From Bacteroides fragilis (GTDB lineage: Bacteria; Bacteroidota; Bacteroidia; Bacteroidales; Bacteroidaceae): a stretch of DNA of 64,000 bases. The stretch is taken from contig NZ_SZUU01000006.1 in the NCBI RefSeq assembly GCF_019583405.1, positions 1-64,000 of the forward strand, read 5' to 3'. The position numbers were made by a program, and so were the translations under genes. The notes under the pieces are model-generated. The model was not told where the DNA came from. It saw nothing but the letters and a program-made list of their open reading frames with translations, and ran no database searches. Shown here one piece after another: positions 43,004-54,010 of the stretch; the stretch's first letter is position 1, and each line of letters starts with the position of its first letter.

Positions 43004-46000
43004 ACTTTCCATGTATTTTGAAGGAGGTACACCAAACTGTTCCGTAAAGTGCTTTCTCAACGTCCGGGCATCGCTGAATCCTACCATTTCGGAGATTTCC
43101 TGAATGGAATAACGATTCTCCATAATCAATGAAGCAGCTTTACTTACCCGTATACTTCGAATCATATCGACTACAGATAACTCACTACGCTGCTTTACCT
43201 TCCGATACAAAGTAGGCTGGCTCATGTGAAGTTGCTCGGCTAACATCTTGACATTAAAATTATCATCAGACAGATTCTTCTCAATCACATTAATAAGTTT
43301 CTGCATAAATACGTCATCTTCATCTTCAGCCGGCTCCTGCTTCAACATCAAAGCTTTGGTATAAATCCGTTTCAAGCGTTCGCGTTGAAGAATCAGATTC
43401 TCCACTTTCGCTTTCAACACTTCCGGATTGAAAGGCTTCATCATATAGTCGTCCGCCCCGCTACGAGAACCTTGCAGTACATCTGCATCTTCTGCCCTGG
43501 CTGTCAACATCAGGATAGGAATATGGGCTGTCTCTTGTCGTTCGCGTATCTCCCGGCAACAAGCAAATCCATCTTTGACTGGCATCATCACGTCCGAAAT
43601 AATTAAATCGGGAATTTCTTTTGTGGCAACTTGAATACCTTCTTCACCATCGGCAGCCTCAAGTACCGTGTATTTTGCTACAAACAAGGAACGGATATAC
43701 TGACGTACATCTACATTGTCTTCAATAATCAGAAGCGTTTTTTTAGTGACCGGAACCTCCCCTTCAGTGTTTTCCTGTACGGATAAGGGTTGAAATTGCG
43801 GCTCCATTTCATGTTTATGATAATCTACCACTTCGTATAAGTCACCGATAAAATGAGATTTACCTTCCGGTATCAATAGAACAAACGTAGAACCTTTCCC
43901 AGGTTCACTATCAAGAGTGACTTGTCCATGATGCAGATCCATCGTATTTTTCACAATCCGCAATCCAATACCGACTTTGGTCGAAAAAGCCGGTGAATTA
44001 TCGCCGGTGATGAAAGAATCAAAAATACGTTTTTGCAATTCATCCGGAATTCCCGTTCCCGTATCTGATACTGTTATCCGGCAAAAACCCTTTCCATCCC
44101 GCTCCATGCGGGTCAGAGAAAGCAAAACTTCTCCGTTTGGCGAAGTATATTTAAAAGCATTGGATAACAGGTTACTGACTGATGAAGTTATTTTCTCCGT
44201 ATCAATCCACAGATAAACAGGATCATCCGGGAGCTGTACATTGAACGTAAATCCCTTCACTCCTGCCATTTGGCGGAATGACTCAGCTACCTCCTTTACT
44301 AATCCTACAATATCCGCTTCCGACAAACGAAGTTTCACCATTCCGGCTTCTATTTTCTGTACATAGAGTAATTGATCGACCAGCGTATGCAACGAAGTTC
44401 CGTTTTTATACATGGTATATAGTTTGCTATATAACGGATCGGAAGCTTTAATATACTGCAACAGCTCTTGTAGAGGTGAGAGAATCAAAGTCAATGGAGT
44501 GCGCAATTCGTGTGCCGCACTTGTGAAGAAGTTCTCACGCTCCATCCGGATTTGCCGTTCTTTCTCACGCTCCAAGTTTAAGGTCAGGAGTTCATGCTTC
44601 ATCTTCATTTCTTGTTCCAAACGCTTTTGGCGAAGTCGAACAAGACGGAACAGATAGCCGACAAGCCCGACAAACGCCAGAAAGACCACCAACCGGAAAG
44701 CCAGCGTACGACTCCAGTGCGGCAAGATACGAATATGGAACGAAGTCATCTCTCCACTACTCCCATCAGGATAAATACTTTTCACTTCAAACGTATAGTC
44801 ACCCTTTGGCAAATTGGTGTACGACGCTTTCTCACCTTCGTCCGACACCTGCCAATGCTCCTGATAAGGTAATAAACGATAATTGTATTTCCGCTGTTCT
44901 TCAGAGTAAGAAAGGTTATTAAAGATGAGGGCAAAGTCTCGGTTGGCATTATTCAATGTCACCGAATGGGTGTAGGAGATTCCTTCACTGAGCAGAGCCT
45001 GCCCATTGATCTCTTCACCAATCTCTACGGGGCGGCTGTCTACCTCAAGTCCGGTAATGAAAACTTTATCACTGTTCAAGGGAACATCCACATCGTTAGG
45101 ATTAAAATAGGTGAGTGTCTTATTGTTCCCGAAAAACAGGGTCTCGCCGGCAAACAAGGCGGAACGGTTACTGCCGGAGATGTAGTAGTTATAAAACAGA
45201 TGCTGATGGCGGCTATAACGTGAAACTCCCGAATTGCTTCCCAACCAGATATGCCCCTGGCTGTCTTCGACTAGACATCCTATAAAATTGCTGCATAAAC
45301 CATTGCGCGTCGTATAGAACTCCCGTATAGCATCCATATCCGGTGAGAGAATACCAAATCCGTCCATATAACCTATATATACGTTGCCATCCAAAGAGGC
45401 CAATAAAGAGCGTACAGATTTTTGCGCGATATGTGCTTTCTCTTCATAACCTGTCTTTATTGAGATGCCTTCGTTATCATCAACCATCATTCTGCACACA
45501 CCCAATAACGTTGTCCCCAACCATATAGAGCCATCCTTGCTCCCGACAATAGCACGCACAAAGAATTGAGGACAATTCTCAATATATTTACCAACAGGAA
45601 TCCTCTTACAATATCCGGACTCCGGCTTCAACATCCACACCCCGGAACTCGTTCCGACCCATAGCCTCTGTTTCGCATCTACGTACAAAGCCCATACAGA
45701 AAGTGTATTGATATGAGTACCGTCCTGAAGAGTATACAACCGGAACTGCTCCGTCCGGTCATCATAAGAGGTCAGCGTACCATCTTTGTTTCCAAACCAA
45801 AGCGTTCCACGGGCATCTTTTGTGGCACAAAGCACCGTGTGCCTTTCCCGTATCTCCGGAGGGCCTACGGTAGTAAAATTCATCCGCCTCACCGGATCAA
45901 ACGATTGGGAACTCCTCATGATACCCTGATGAAAGGTAGCCATCCAGACGTTCTTTTTGCTATCCGTCAGGATTCCGCAGATTTCATTATGCCGCTCTTG

Positions 46001-47080
46001 ATGGAATTGATTGTAAAACTGCGACCTCAAATCAGAATACATCACGCCTCCACCGTTGGTACCTATCCAAACAACACCATCGGGATCATAATAAGCAGAT
46101 ATCATTCTCGTTTCGAGGCTCCGATGAAGCTGTGAAGCCGTATTATTGTATACCTCGGTAGTTACTCTCTCCGGATGACCTTGATCCGGCATTAATAGTG
46201 TATATCCACTCCAGGTGACTGCCAGATAGCGGTTATTATTAAGAGGTATGACCTGAAATACGTCGGTATGCGAGAGCTGATTCTCTCCGCCATTCTCCCG
46301 ATAGGTGATTCTGTCGATATCCCCGGAAGCAACCTGATAGCGTAAAAGGCCTCTTCCAACGGTAGAAACCCAAATAACACCTTTATCATATAGCACGGAA
46401 GTCACACTCCAGACTTCATCCTTCCACAATTGTATCTTTTGGGACTGTTGGGGTGAGCCGGGATGAAACAAAATCAAAGATCCTTCCCCCGTTATCAGGC
46501 ATAAAGTCTGATGATCGCTCCCATAGCACATAGCATAGAACTCTTCAGAAGCATCGATCAACTGCGTATACTCCTCTTTACATCTGAGCTTTATTAAAGT
46601 CACATCACCCTGTTCATCTTTCACCTCTTCGCATACATACAAACTTAACTTATGACCCGAAAAAGCCCAAAAGGATTTATCATCCACCGGCAACAAATGG
46701 GGAATGCGCATCTGGCTGCTGTCTGCTGCATAAACGATCGGTATGAACGATTCTGTGGTCCGGTCAAAGCAATACAACGCATTTCCGGCAATTACTCCCA
46801 GATACAAATCAGACAGCTCTACAATTTCAGTAACATGCACATAGGAGTATGAAGGGGTGAAGTTCTTTATCGTTCTTCCATCATAACGGCTCAATCCGTT
46901 ATTAGTACCAAACCACATGAAACCATCCCTGTCTTTATAGATAGATAAAATCGTATTATCGGCCAACCCATCTTGCATCGTCAATAAACGAACATCCTTA
47001 TCGAAGAAAGCACAGACAGGAACTATTGGGCAAGCACATGCAAAAAGTATAAGTAACAAGAGATTCAGATGCTTCATCAT
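42998..47080 (-). CDS. hybrid two-component system regulator (HTCS)
   Basis: The 1360-residue protein is a one-piece sensor and regulator. A signal peptide is followed by two-component propeller repeats (about 25-690; for example DGFMWFGTNNGLSRYDG), a Y_Y_Y domain (about 690-780) and a transmembrane helix (about 800-820). HisKA follows with the phospho-His in SAAHELRTPL, then HATPase (NLLSNAFKYTSP, VSDTGTGIP). A receiver domain (DVMMPVKDGF) and an AraC-type DNA-binding domain at the end (AEQLHMSQPTLYRKVKQ) complete it. HTCS proteins bind a glycan product in the periplasm and turn on the adjacent locus. The start is set by the promoter at 47096. Confidence 0.94.
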   Translation of the reverse strand: MMKHLNLLLLILFACACPIVPVCAFFDKDVRLLTMQDGLADNTILSIYKDRDGFMWFGTNNGLSRYDGRTIKNFTPSYSYVHVTEIVELSDLYLGVIAGNALYCFDRTTESFIPIVYAADSSQMRIPHLLPVDDKSFWAFSGHKLSLYVCEEVKDEQGDVTLIKLRCKEEYTQLIDASEEFYAMCYGSDHQTLCLITGEGSLILFHPGSPQQSQKIQLWKDEVWSVTSVLYDKGVIWVSTVGRGLLRYQVASGDIDRITYRENGGENQLSHTDVFQVIPLNNNRYLAVTWSGYTLLMPDQGHPERVTTEVYNNTASQLHRSLETRMISAYYDPDGVVWIGTNGGGVMYSDLRSQFYNQFHQERHNEICGILTDSKKNVWMATFHQGIMRSSQSFDPVRRMNFTTVGPPEIRERHTVLCATKDARGTLWFGNKDGTLTSYDDRTEQFRLYTLQDGTHINTLSVWALYVDAKQRLWVGTSSGVWMLKPESGYCKRIPVGKYIENCPQFFVRAIVGSKDGSIWLGTTLLGVCRMMVDDNEGISIKTGYEEKAHIAQKSVRSLLASLDGNVYIGYMDGFGILSPDMDAIREFYTTRNGLCSNFIGCLVEDSQGHIWLGSNSGVSRYSRHQHLFYNYYISGSNRSALFAGETLFFGNNKTLTYFNPNDVDVPLNSDKVFITGLEVDSRPVEIGEEINGQALLSEGISYTHSVTLNNANRDFALIFNNLSYSEEQRKYNYRLLPYQEHWQVSDEGEKASYTNLPKGDYTFEVKSIYPDGSSGEMTSFHIRILPHWSRTLAFRLVVFLAFVGLVGYLFRLVRLRQKRLEQEMKMKHELLTLNLEREKERQIRMERENFFTSAAHELRTPLTLILSPLQELLQYIKASDPLYSKLYTMYKNGTSLHTLVDQLLYVQKIEAGMVKLRLSEADIVGLVKEVAESFRQMAGVKGFTFNVQLPDDPVYLWIDTEKITSSVSNLLSNAFKYTSPNGEVLLSLTRMERDGKGFCRITVSDTGTGIPDELQKRIFDSFITGDNSPAFSTKVGIGLRIVKNTMDLHHGQVTLDSEPGKGSTFVLLIPEGKSHFIGDLYEVVDYHKHEMEPQFQPLSVQENTEGEVPVTKKTLLIIEDNVDVRQYIRSLFVAKYTVLEAADGEEGIQVATKEIPDLIISDVMMPVKDGFACCREIRERQETAHIPILMLTARAEDADVLQGSRSGADDYMMKPFNPEVLKAKVENLILQRERLKRIYTKALMLKQEPAEDEDDVFMQKLINVIEKNLSDDNFNVKMLAEQLHMSQPTLYRKVKQRSELSVVDMIRSIRVSKAASLIMENRYSIQEISEMVGFSDARTLRKHFTEQFGVPPSKYMESK

Positions 47081-47095
47081 AATATAAATTTGTTG

Positions 47096-47127
47096 CAAAT
47101 AAACGAAATAAAGCCTAAACATACAAA
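47096..47127 (-). promoter_or_regulatory. promoter of the HTCS gene
   Basis: On the minus strand TTTG (47127-47124) and TTTATTTG (47103-47096) are 20 bases apart, one mismatch from the -7 consensus. It lies inside a longer open frame, which supports the start near 47080 rather than 47200. Confidence 0.5.
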
Positions 47128-47210
47128 AGAGTATTGAAAAAAGATGCTTGTGAATTAAACGTGCATGCTGAATGATAAGAGTATGTCCGTTATCAATCAT
47201 CCATTCCCGC

Positions 47211-47218
47211 TACTTTTG
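47211..47218 (+). promoter_or_regulatory. -7 element of the susCD operon
   Basis: TACTTTTG is a perfect TAnnTTTG 40 bases before the susC-like start codon. No -33 match is evident, which would suit an activator-dependent promoter under HTCS control. Confidence 0.55.
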
Positions 47219-47258
47219 CCTGTAACAAACCTTATGTATAACTTTAAATAAGAAACGA

Positions 47259-50200
47259 ATGAAAAAAATTTCAATCTTATTCATGTTGCTGCTCGGCATC
47301 ACTTCATTGTATGCACAGCAATTCAACATTACGGGTACTGTGATTGACAAAAAGCTCAATGAGCCAATCATCGGTGCTACTGTCCAAGTAAAAGGGACAA
47401 ACAACGGAACCGTCACAAATTTGGATGGTGAGTTCGCCCTAAAAAATGTCGCAAAAGGAAGTGTATTAAACGTGTCCTATATAGGATACGTAACTCAGTC
47501 AATCTCCCTCAATGGTGCCCAAACATCTTTCAGGATTGAATTGAGTGAAGATTCAAAAACGCTTGATGAAGTAGTGGTAGTCGGCTTTGGTACCCAGAAG
47601 AAGGTAAACTTGACCGGAGCCGTTGCCAGTGTAGATACCAAAGCACTGGCTTCACGTCCGGTATCACAGGTGGGGCAGGCCCTACAAGGTGTAGTTCCGG
47701 GATTAAACCTGTCCACTCCTGATTTAGGAGGACAGTTGGGACAAACAATGAACGTAAACATCCGTGGAACAGGTACTATTGGTAAAGGATCGAGTGCTTC
47801 ACCACTTATCCTGATTGACGGAATGGAAGGCAACATGAACAATTTGAATCCGGAAGACATTGAAAACATCTCTGTGCTAAAAGATGCCGCTTCTTCTTCT
47901 GTCTATGGATCACGTGCCGCATTCGGTGTCATCCTAATCACTACTAAAAAGGGTAAAGCTGGTAAAATGCAGGTAAACTACAACAACAGTTTCCGCTATT
48001 CTGGACCAACTAATCTCCCTAACCAACTTGATTCCTATCGTTTTGCCAATTACTTTAATGAAGCATCCATCAACCAAGGTGGAACTGCAATATTTGATGA
48101 AGAGACCATAGACCGTATCCAGAAGTATATGGCAGGAGAAATTACAACAACCACCATAGCCAACGGCAACAATTGGCATTTCCACGAAAAAGCCAATGAT
48201 AACGTAAACTGGTGGAAAACGCATTTTAAATGGGCTTGGTCAAATGAACACAATATCAGTCTGAACGGAGGTACAGAAAGATTGCAATACTATGTTTCAG
48301 GCAGTTATCTGAATCAGGACGGTAATCTCCGTTACGGTAACGATAATTACAAACGCTATAACGCAACAGCAAAAGTAAATGCGCAGATTAACAAATACGT
48401 AGAATTCAACATCAACACCAAATTCGTTCGTTTTGATCTTGACAATCCTATTTATCTTGAAGAAGGGGGACTTCTCTATCATGATATTGCCCGTATGTGG
48501 CCTATGATGCCTTTTAAAGACCCCAACGGCTATTATATGAGAAATGGCAAACTCAGCCAATTGACTGACGGTGGACGTGCCAAAACACACAATGACAATA
48601 TTTACCTCCAGGGACAATTGGTAATTCACCCTATGAAAGGTTGGAATATCTATGCAGAAGCAGGAATGCGGGTTATCAACCAGAATAAACAAACCAACCT
48701 GAATCCCATCTACGAGCACGATGTAAACGGTAACCCGCTGGCATTAGCTTTCAGCGGTAGCTATTCTCCGGGATCCTCATTCGCACGCTCAGCCTATCAA
48801 AACAGTAATTTTTATACTACAAGTGTATACACTGATTACACATTGCAAATAAAAGACCATTATTTTAAGGCATTGATCGGAATGAACACCGAAGAATACA
48901 TTTATCGCGAACTTGCTGCTCAGCGTCCTGATGTAATCAGCAGTCTCGTTCCGGAAATCAGTGCAGCAACAGGAGAAGACAAAATTAATAGTTCCAAATA
49001 CAATGACTGGTCCACAGCCGGATTCTTCGGACGCCTCAACTATGCTTATAAAGATCGTTATATGGCCGAAGTAAATGTTCGTTATGACGGTTCTTCCCGC
49101 TTTTTGAGAGATCAACGCTGGAATGTATTCCCTTCCTTCTCTTTAGGATGGAATGTAGCTCGTGAATCATTCTTTGAACCGATCAACGATATTATTGGCA
49201 CGCTGAAACCTCGTGTTTCATGGGGTATGTTAGGTAACCAGAACACAGATTCTTACTATCCGTTCTATCTGACACAAAGTGTAACAGCTAACGGTGGCAA
49301 CTGGTTAATGGATAGCAACAGGCCAACAACAGCCGGAGTTCCCGGAATGGTCAGTAGTACACTTACATGGGAGAAAATCTATAATACCAATTTCGGTATC
49401 GATCTCGGCATGTTCAACAATCGTCTGAACATGACTTTTGAATACTTCATCCGCAGAACCAAAGATATGGTAGGACCGGCAGCCGAAGTAGGTGCTATTT
49501 TAGGAACTTCACTACCCAATACCAACAATGCAGAATTGAAAAATAAGGGATGGGAACTACAGGTTGACTGGAGAGATAATATCGGAAAAGTAAACTACAA
49601 TGTAGGATTCAATCTTTCTGACAACCGTGCCAAAGTCATTTCATATCCTAACGCTTCAAAAGCTCTGTGGGATGCAAACGGCAACGCCCTCTATTACAAC
49701 GGGATGACTATCGGAGAAATATGGGGATACGAAACCGAAGGTATTGCCCATACAGACGCTCAAATGACGGAATGGCTGGCTAACAATGACCAAAGTAAAA
49801 TAGGTTCTGCCTGGGGAGCAGGTGATATTATGTATCGCGACCTCAATGGTGATGGTATAGTAGACAAAGGAAATAGTACAGCAACAGATCATGGTGATTT
49901 AAAGAAAATCGGAAACAGTACTCCTCGTTTTCGTTTCGGATTGAGTTTAGGAGCTGACTGGAAAGGCTTTGATGTCCAAATGTTCTTCCAAGGTGTCATG
50001 AAGCGTGATCTTTGGTTGAGCGGTCCCATGTTCTGGGGAGCAGACGGTGGCGAGTGGCAATCTGTTGGTTTCGACGAACATCTCGACTATTTCCGTCCTG
50101 AAAACACAACTTCTATATTTGGAGCAAATGTTGACTCTTACTATCCTAGAGCATATTTAGGCGATAAAGGAAACAAAAACAAGCAGACTCAAACACGTTA

Positions 50201-50444
50201 CTTGCAGAACGGTGCTTATATGCGCATGAAAAATCTGCAAATCGGATATACATTCCCGAAAGCCTGGATGAATAAAGCAAAAATTGAAAGACTCCGTGTT
50301 TATGTCAGCGGTGAGAACTTATTTACAATCAGTGGCATTGCCGATATGTTCGACCCTGAAGCAACTGCCGGTAACGGATTCAGCAACGGAAAGACCTACC
50401 CATTGTCAAAGACTATTTCATTTGGTTTAAATATAACTCTCTAA
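47259..50444 (+). CDS. SusC/RagA family TonB-linked outer membrane protein
   Basis: The 1061-residue protein has a signal peptide (cleavage near YAQQ) and a carboxypeptidase-like repeat domain (about 20-100, ITGTVIDKKLNEPIIGAT). The TonB box region DEVVVVGFGTQKK is followed by the plug (VSRPV to VLKDAASSSVYGSRAA, about 115-240) and the beta-barrel. It forms the outer-membrane import channel for oligosaccharides, capped by the SusD lipoprotein encoded 12 bases downstream. It heads the operon susC-susD. Confidence 0.95.
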   Translation: MKKISILFMLLLGITSLYAQQFNITGTVIDKKLNEPIIGATVQVKGTNNGTVTNLDGEFALKNVAKGSVLNVSYIGYVTQSISLNGAQTSFRIELSEDSKTLDEVVVVGFGTQKKVNLTGAVASVDTKALASRPVSQVGQALQGVVPGLNLSTPDLGGQLGQTMNVNIRGTGTIGKGSSASPLILIDGMEGNMNNLNPEDIENISVLKDAASSSVYGSRAAFGVILITTKKGKAGKMQVNYNNSFRYSGPTNLPNQLDSYRFANYFNEASINQGGTAIFDEETIDRIQKYMAGEITTTTIANGNNWHFHEKANDNVNWWKTHFKWAWSNEHNISLNGGTERLQYYVSGSYLNQDGNLRYGNDNYKRYNATAKVNAQINKYVEFNINTKFVRFDLDNPIYLEEGGLLYHDIARMWPMMPFKDPNGYYMRNGKLSQLTDGGRAKTHNDNIYLQGQLVIHPMKGWNIYAEAGMRVINQNKQTNLNPIYEHDVNGNPLALAFSGSYSPGSSFARSAYQNSNFYTTSVYTDYTLQIKDHYFKALIGMNTEEYIYRELAAQRPDVISSLVPEISAATGEDKINSSKYNDWSTAGFFGRLNYAYKDRYMAEVNVRYDGSSRFLRDQRWNVFPSFSLGWNVARESFFEPINDIIGTLKPRVSWGMLGNQNTDSYYPFYLTQSVTANGGNWLMDSNRPTTAGVPGMVSSTLTWEKIYNTNFGIDLGMFNNRLNMTFEYFIRRTKDMVGPAAEVGAILGTSLPNTNNAELKNKGWELQVDWRDNIGKVNYNVGFNLSDNRAKVISYPNASKALWDANGNALYYNGMTIGEIWGYETEGIAHTDAQMTEWLANNDQSKIGSAWGAGDIMYRDLNGDGIVDKGNSTATDHGDLKKIGNSTPRFRFGLSLGADWKGFDVQMFFQGVMKRDLWLSGPMFWGADGGEWQSVGFDEHLDYFRPENTTSIFGANVDSYYPRAYLGDKGNKNKQTQTRYLQNGAYMRMKNLQIGYTFPKAWMNKAKIERLRVYVSGENLFTISGIADMFDPEATAGNGFSNGKTYPLSKTISFGLNITL

Positions 50445-50456
50445 AAAGCAAGTACA

Positions 50457-52439
50457 ATGAAAAAGAATCTATTATATATTTTTAGTTTAGCAAGTGTTTT
50501 ATGCTCTTGCAATGATTTTCTTGATAAAGAGCCATTGGATGCCGTACCGACCGACAAATATCTGTTGGCAGAAAGTGACTTAGCGGCTTATTCGGCTAAT
50601 TTGTATGACCAACTTCCATCCCACACTCCGGGACAATATAGTATGGGAGTATTTGCTACCGATAACAACAGTGATAACCAAGCTGCAAGTAACCCCAACA
50701 GCTCGTTTGTAAAAGGCGAAACTCGTGTAGCGCAAAGTGGCGGTGCCTGGGATTTCGGTAAAATTCGAAATGTAAATTACTTCATCAACAAAGTACGCCC
50801 TCGTCTGGAAGCTGGCGAACTAAGTGGAACAGAAGCTAATAACATGCATTATCTGGGGGAGATGTATTTCTTCCGCGCCTATATTTATTACACCAAGTTG
50901 GTTGCTCTCGGAGATTTTCCTATCTTGAAACAATGGATTTCGGAAGACTATGAAACGGTCAGAGAAGCAAGCAAACGTCGTCCGCGCAATGAAGTGGCAC
51001 GTTTCATTTTACAAGATCTGGATTCTGCTTACTACTACATGAAGACAACTGCTCCCATGAGTAACCGTCTAAATAAAGATTGTGCTGCTTTATTGAAAAG
51101 TCGTGTAGCCCTGTTCGAAGGTACTTGGGAAAAATATCATAAAGGAACTGCTCGTGTTCCGGGAGGACCAGGATGGCCAGGAGCAGAAAAGGACTATCTG
51201 AAAGATTTCACAATTAATATCGATTCTGAAATCAAGTTCTTCCTGACCGAAGCAAAAGAAGCTGCCCAGATTGTTGCAGATAAGCATCCGTTGTTCAACA
51301 ATTATCCGTCATTATTCAACAGCCAATCGTTAAGCAATGCCTCGGAAGTGTTATTATGGAGGGCTTATGATGCCAGCCTGACTCCTTCTGTGAATCACTT
51401 CGTAGTAGGCTATATTCAACGTAATGGAGGAGGTAACACCGGATGGACACGCAATATGATGCAAACTTACTTGATGGAAAACGGATTACCTATTTATGCA
51501 GGCAATTCCGGTTACCAAGGAGATAAATCTTATGAAGCTGTTGCAGCCAACCGTGACCCACGTCTGACATACAATACTTTATTACCTGGTGATCTGCTAT
51601 CAGAAGGGGGTAGCAATATCGAATATCTGGTTAAAGGATATGGCTATTATTACCGTGCGCCGATTGTACTTGGACAGGATGAAAACAAATGTCCTACCGG
51701 CTATTCTGTAAAGAAAGGACTGACAACAGATGCAGCACAAGGTCCGACTCTGCCTTCAACTACAGCATGCGTTGTATTTCGGGCTGCAGAAGCATACCTG
51801 AATTATATGGAAGCAGATTATGAACTGAATAATTCACTCGATGCCAACAGTGATAAATACTGGAAAGCCCTCCGCAGCCGCGCAGGAATGGATACCGATT
51901 ATCAGAAAACAATCAATGCAACAGATTTGAGTAAGGAACTGGACTTTGCCCGCTATTCCGGCTCAGAGTTTGTGTCAAATACTTTGTATAACATCCGTAG
52001 GGAGCGCCGCATTGAGTTTGCAGCCGAAGGACTTCGTCTGAACGATCTGAAACGCTGGCGCGCACTGGATATGATGCAGAATTATCATGTTGAAGGATTC
52101 GATTTGTGGAGTGAAAACTATCAACGCTACACAACTCCCAATCCGATGCCGGCAGCGGACGTCACTCTCTCTGTTATTAACCTGATAGAATCAGGGAACG
52201 CCAATGCCAATGTGTCAGCAAAATCAGAAAGCCAGTACCTGCGTCCCTACCGGATTAATACAAATAACATAGCCTATAACGGCTATAACTGGAACCAGAA
52301 TAAATACCTGAATCCGATAGCCTTCGATCACTTCCGTCTGACAACAGCAGAAGAAGGGTCTACAGACTATACCACCTCCACAATTTATCAAAATCCGGGA
52401 TGGAAAATAGAAACCAGCAGTCTCCCCGATGGAGATTAG
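50457..52439 (+). CDS. SusD/RagB family glycan-binding lipoprotein
   Basis: The 660-residue lipoprotein has the lipobox LCSC at the N terminus, followed by NDFLDKEPLDAVPTDKY, a common SusD opening. EMYFFRAYIYYTKLVALGDFP and the C-terminal NTLYNIRRERRIEFAAEGLRL...LKRWRA are family signatures. It is at the long end of the family. It should sit on the cell surface and lid the SusC channel. A terminator follows, separating it from the enzyme operon. Confidence 0.94.
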   Translation: MKKNLLYIFSLASVLCSCNDFLDKEPLDAVPTDKYLLAESDLAAYSANLYDQLPSHTPGQYSMGVFATDNNSDNQAASNPNSSFVKGETRVAQSGGAWDFGKIRNVNYFINKVRPRLEAGELSGTEANNMHYLGEMYFFRAYIYYTKLVALGDFPILKQWISEDYETVREASKRRPRNEVARFILQDLDSAYYYMKTTAPMSNRLNKDCAALLKSRVALFEGTWEKYHKGTARVPGGPGWPGAEKDYLKDFTINIDSEIKFFLTEAKEAAQIVADKHPLFNNYPSLFNSQSLSNASEVLLWRAYDASLTPSVNHFVVGYIQRNGGGNTGWTRNMMQTYLMENGLPIYAGNSGYQGDKSYEAVAANRDPRLTYNTLLPGDLLSEGGSNIEYLVKGYGYYYRAPIVLGQDENKCPTGYSVKKGLTTDAAQGPTLPSTTACVVFRAAEAYLNYMEADYELNNSLDANSDKYWKALRSRAGMDTDYQKTINATDLSKELDFARYSGSEFVSNTLYNIRRERRIEFAAEGLRLNDLKRWRALDMMQNYHVEGFDLWSENYQRYTTPNPMPAADVTLSVINLIESGNANANVSAKSESQYLRPYRINTNNIAYNGYNWNQNKYLNPIAFDHFRLTTAEEGSTDYTTSTIYQNPGWKIETSSLPDGD

Positions 52440-52472
52440 TTTTCAGTAGATTAGATATCCGATAACCAACAG

Positions 52473-52500
52473 GACCTCCTCAAAAAAATGCGGGGAGGTC
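52473..52500 (+). terminator. terminator of susCD
   Basis: GACCTCC (52473-52479) pairs with GGAGGTC (52494-52500), followed by TTGTTTCTTT. Confidence 0.7.
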
Positions 52501-52518
52501 TTGTTTCTTTCACCAAAA

Positions 52519-52549
52519 ATTGTATTTTTATAGAAAAGATGTAACTTTA
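52519..52549 (+). promoter_or_regulatory. promoter of the sulfatase-glycosidase operon
   Basis: ATTG (52519-52522) and TAACTTTA (52542-52549) are 19 bases apart; the -7 element has one mismatch at the last base. The sulfatase start is 8 bases downstream of the -7 element, which leaves only a very short leader. Confidence 0.45.
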
Positions 52550-52556
52550 CAGCATT

Positions 52557-54008
52557 ATGAAAAAGATTATCCCGCAAACACTGCTTACCTTGCCTATCTT
52601 GGCCACAGGACTACAGGCACAGGAAAAGCAAACTCCCCCCAATCTGGTCTTCATTATGGCCGATCAATATCGAGGAGATGCCATTGGTTGCATCGGTAAA
52701 GAACCTGTAAAGACTCCCCATCTGGACAAACTTGCCTCAGAAGGAATCAACTTCACCAATGCTATCAGCAGTTATCCGGTATCATCACCGGCAAGAGGCA
52801 TGCTGATGACCGGTATGTATCCTATTGGCAGTAAAGTAACCGGAAACTGCAACTCCGAAACCGCTCCTTATGGAGTAGAACTTTCCCAAAACGCCCGCTG
52901 TTGGAGCGATGTGCTTAAAGATCAGGGATACAACATGGGATACATCGGAAAGTGGCATCTGGATGCACCCTACAAGCCCTATGTAGACACTTATAATAAT
53001 CGTGGGAAAGTAGCATGGAACGAATGGTGTCCGCCCGAACGTCGTCACGGTTTCGAGCATTGGATAGCTTATGGAACATATGATTACCATTTGAAACCAA
53101 TGTACTGGAATACCACTGCTCCGCGAGACAGCTTCTATTATGTCAATCAATGGGGTCCGGAATACGAAGCAAGCAAAGCTATCGAATACATCAACGAACA
53201 GAAAGACCAAAAACAACCGTTTGCACTGGTGGTATCGATGAATCCTCCACACACGGGATATGAATTAGTGCCGGACCGGTATAAAGAAATATACAAGGAT
53301 CTGGATGTAGAGGCACTCTGCAAAGGACGACCCGATATCCCGGCCAAAGGCACGGAAATGGGAGACTACTTCCGAAATAACATCCGGAACTATTATGCCT
53401 GCATCACCGGTGTAGACGAAAATGTAGGGCGAATCATCGAGGCCCTTAAACAAAATAATTTATTTGATAATACGATCGTGGTCTTTACCTCTGACCATGG
53501 AATCTGTATGGGTGCCCACGAGAATGCCGGAAAAGATATCTTCTATGAAGAGTCAATGCGTATCCCCATGATCCTATCTTGGCCGGACCAAATAAAACCA
53601 CGTAAAAGCGACCCGTTAATGATTGCTTTTGCCGACCTATACCCCACACTCCTGTCAATGATGGGATTCAGTAAAGAAATCCCGGAAACAGTACAGACAT
53701 TCGACCTGTCCAATGAAGTACTGACCGGAAAAAACAAAAAAGATCTTGTACAACCATACTATTTCGTAAAATTCGATAACCATGCAACAGGTTATCGCGG
53801 ACTCCGTACCGACCGATATACATATGCCGTACACGCAACAGACGGAAAGATCGATGATATCATTCTTTTCGACCGCACCAATGATCCCCATGAAATGAAT
53901 AACATTGCCAGCCAAGAACTTAAGCTTACCCAGACACTTAACCGGCAATTGAAAGCATGGCTTGAAAAAACCAATGACCCATTTGCCCAATATATAAAAC
54001 TTAAATAA
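52557..54008 (+). CDS. sulfatase (formylglycine-dependent, S1 type)
   Basis: The 483-residue enzyme has a signal peptide (LQAQ) and the metal-site start LVFIMADQYRGD. Its catalytic motif is SSPAR at 76-80, so Ser76 is the residue to be made formylglycine. This serine type needs an anaerobic maturase (anSME), which is not in the window. GYIGKWHLD and FTSDHGICMGAH add further active-site residues. It should remove sulfate from a glycan. It is 2 bases upstream of the next gene. Confidence 0.92.
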   Translation: MKKIIPQTLLTLPILATGLQAQEKQTPPNLVFIMADQYRGDAIGCIGKEPVKTPHLDKLASEGINFTNAISSYPVSSPARGMLMTGMYPIGSKVTGNCNSETAPYGVELSQNARCWSDVLKDQGYNMGYIGKWHLDAPYKPYVDTYNNRGKVAWNEWCPPERRHGFEHWIAYGTYDYHLKPMYWNTTAPRDSFYYVNQWGPEYEASKAIEYINEQKDQKQPFALVVSMNPPHTGYELVPDRYKEIYKDLDVEALCKGRPDIPAKGTEMGDYFRNNIRNYYACITGVDENVGRIIEALKQNNLFDNTIVVFTSDHGICMGAHENAGKDIFYEESMRIPMILSWPDQIKPRKSDPLMIAFADLYPTLLSMMGFSKEIPETVQTFDLSNEVLTGKNKKDLVQPYYFVKFDNHATGYRGLRTDRYTYAVHATDGKIDDIILFDRTNDPHEMNNIASQELKLTQTLNRQLKAWLEKTNDPFAQYIKLK

Positions 54009-54010
54009 TT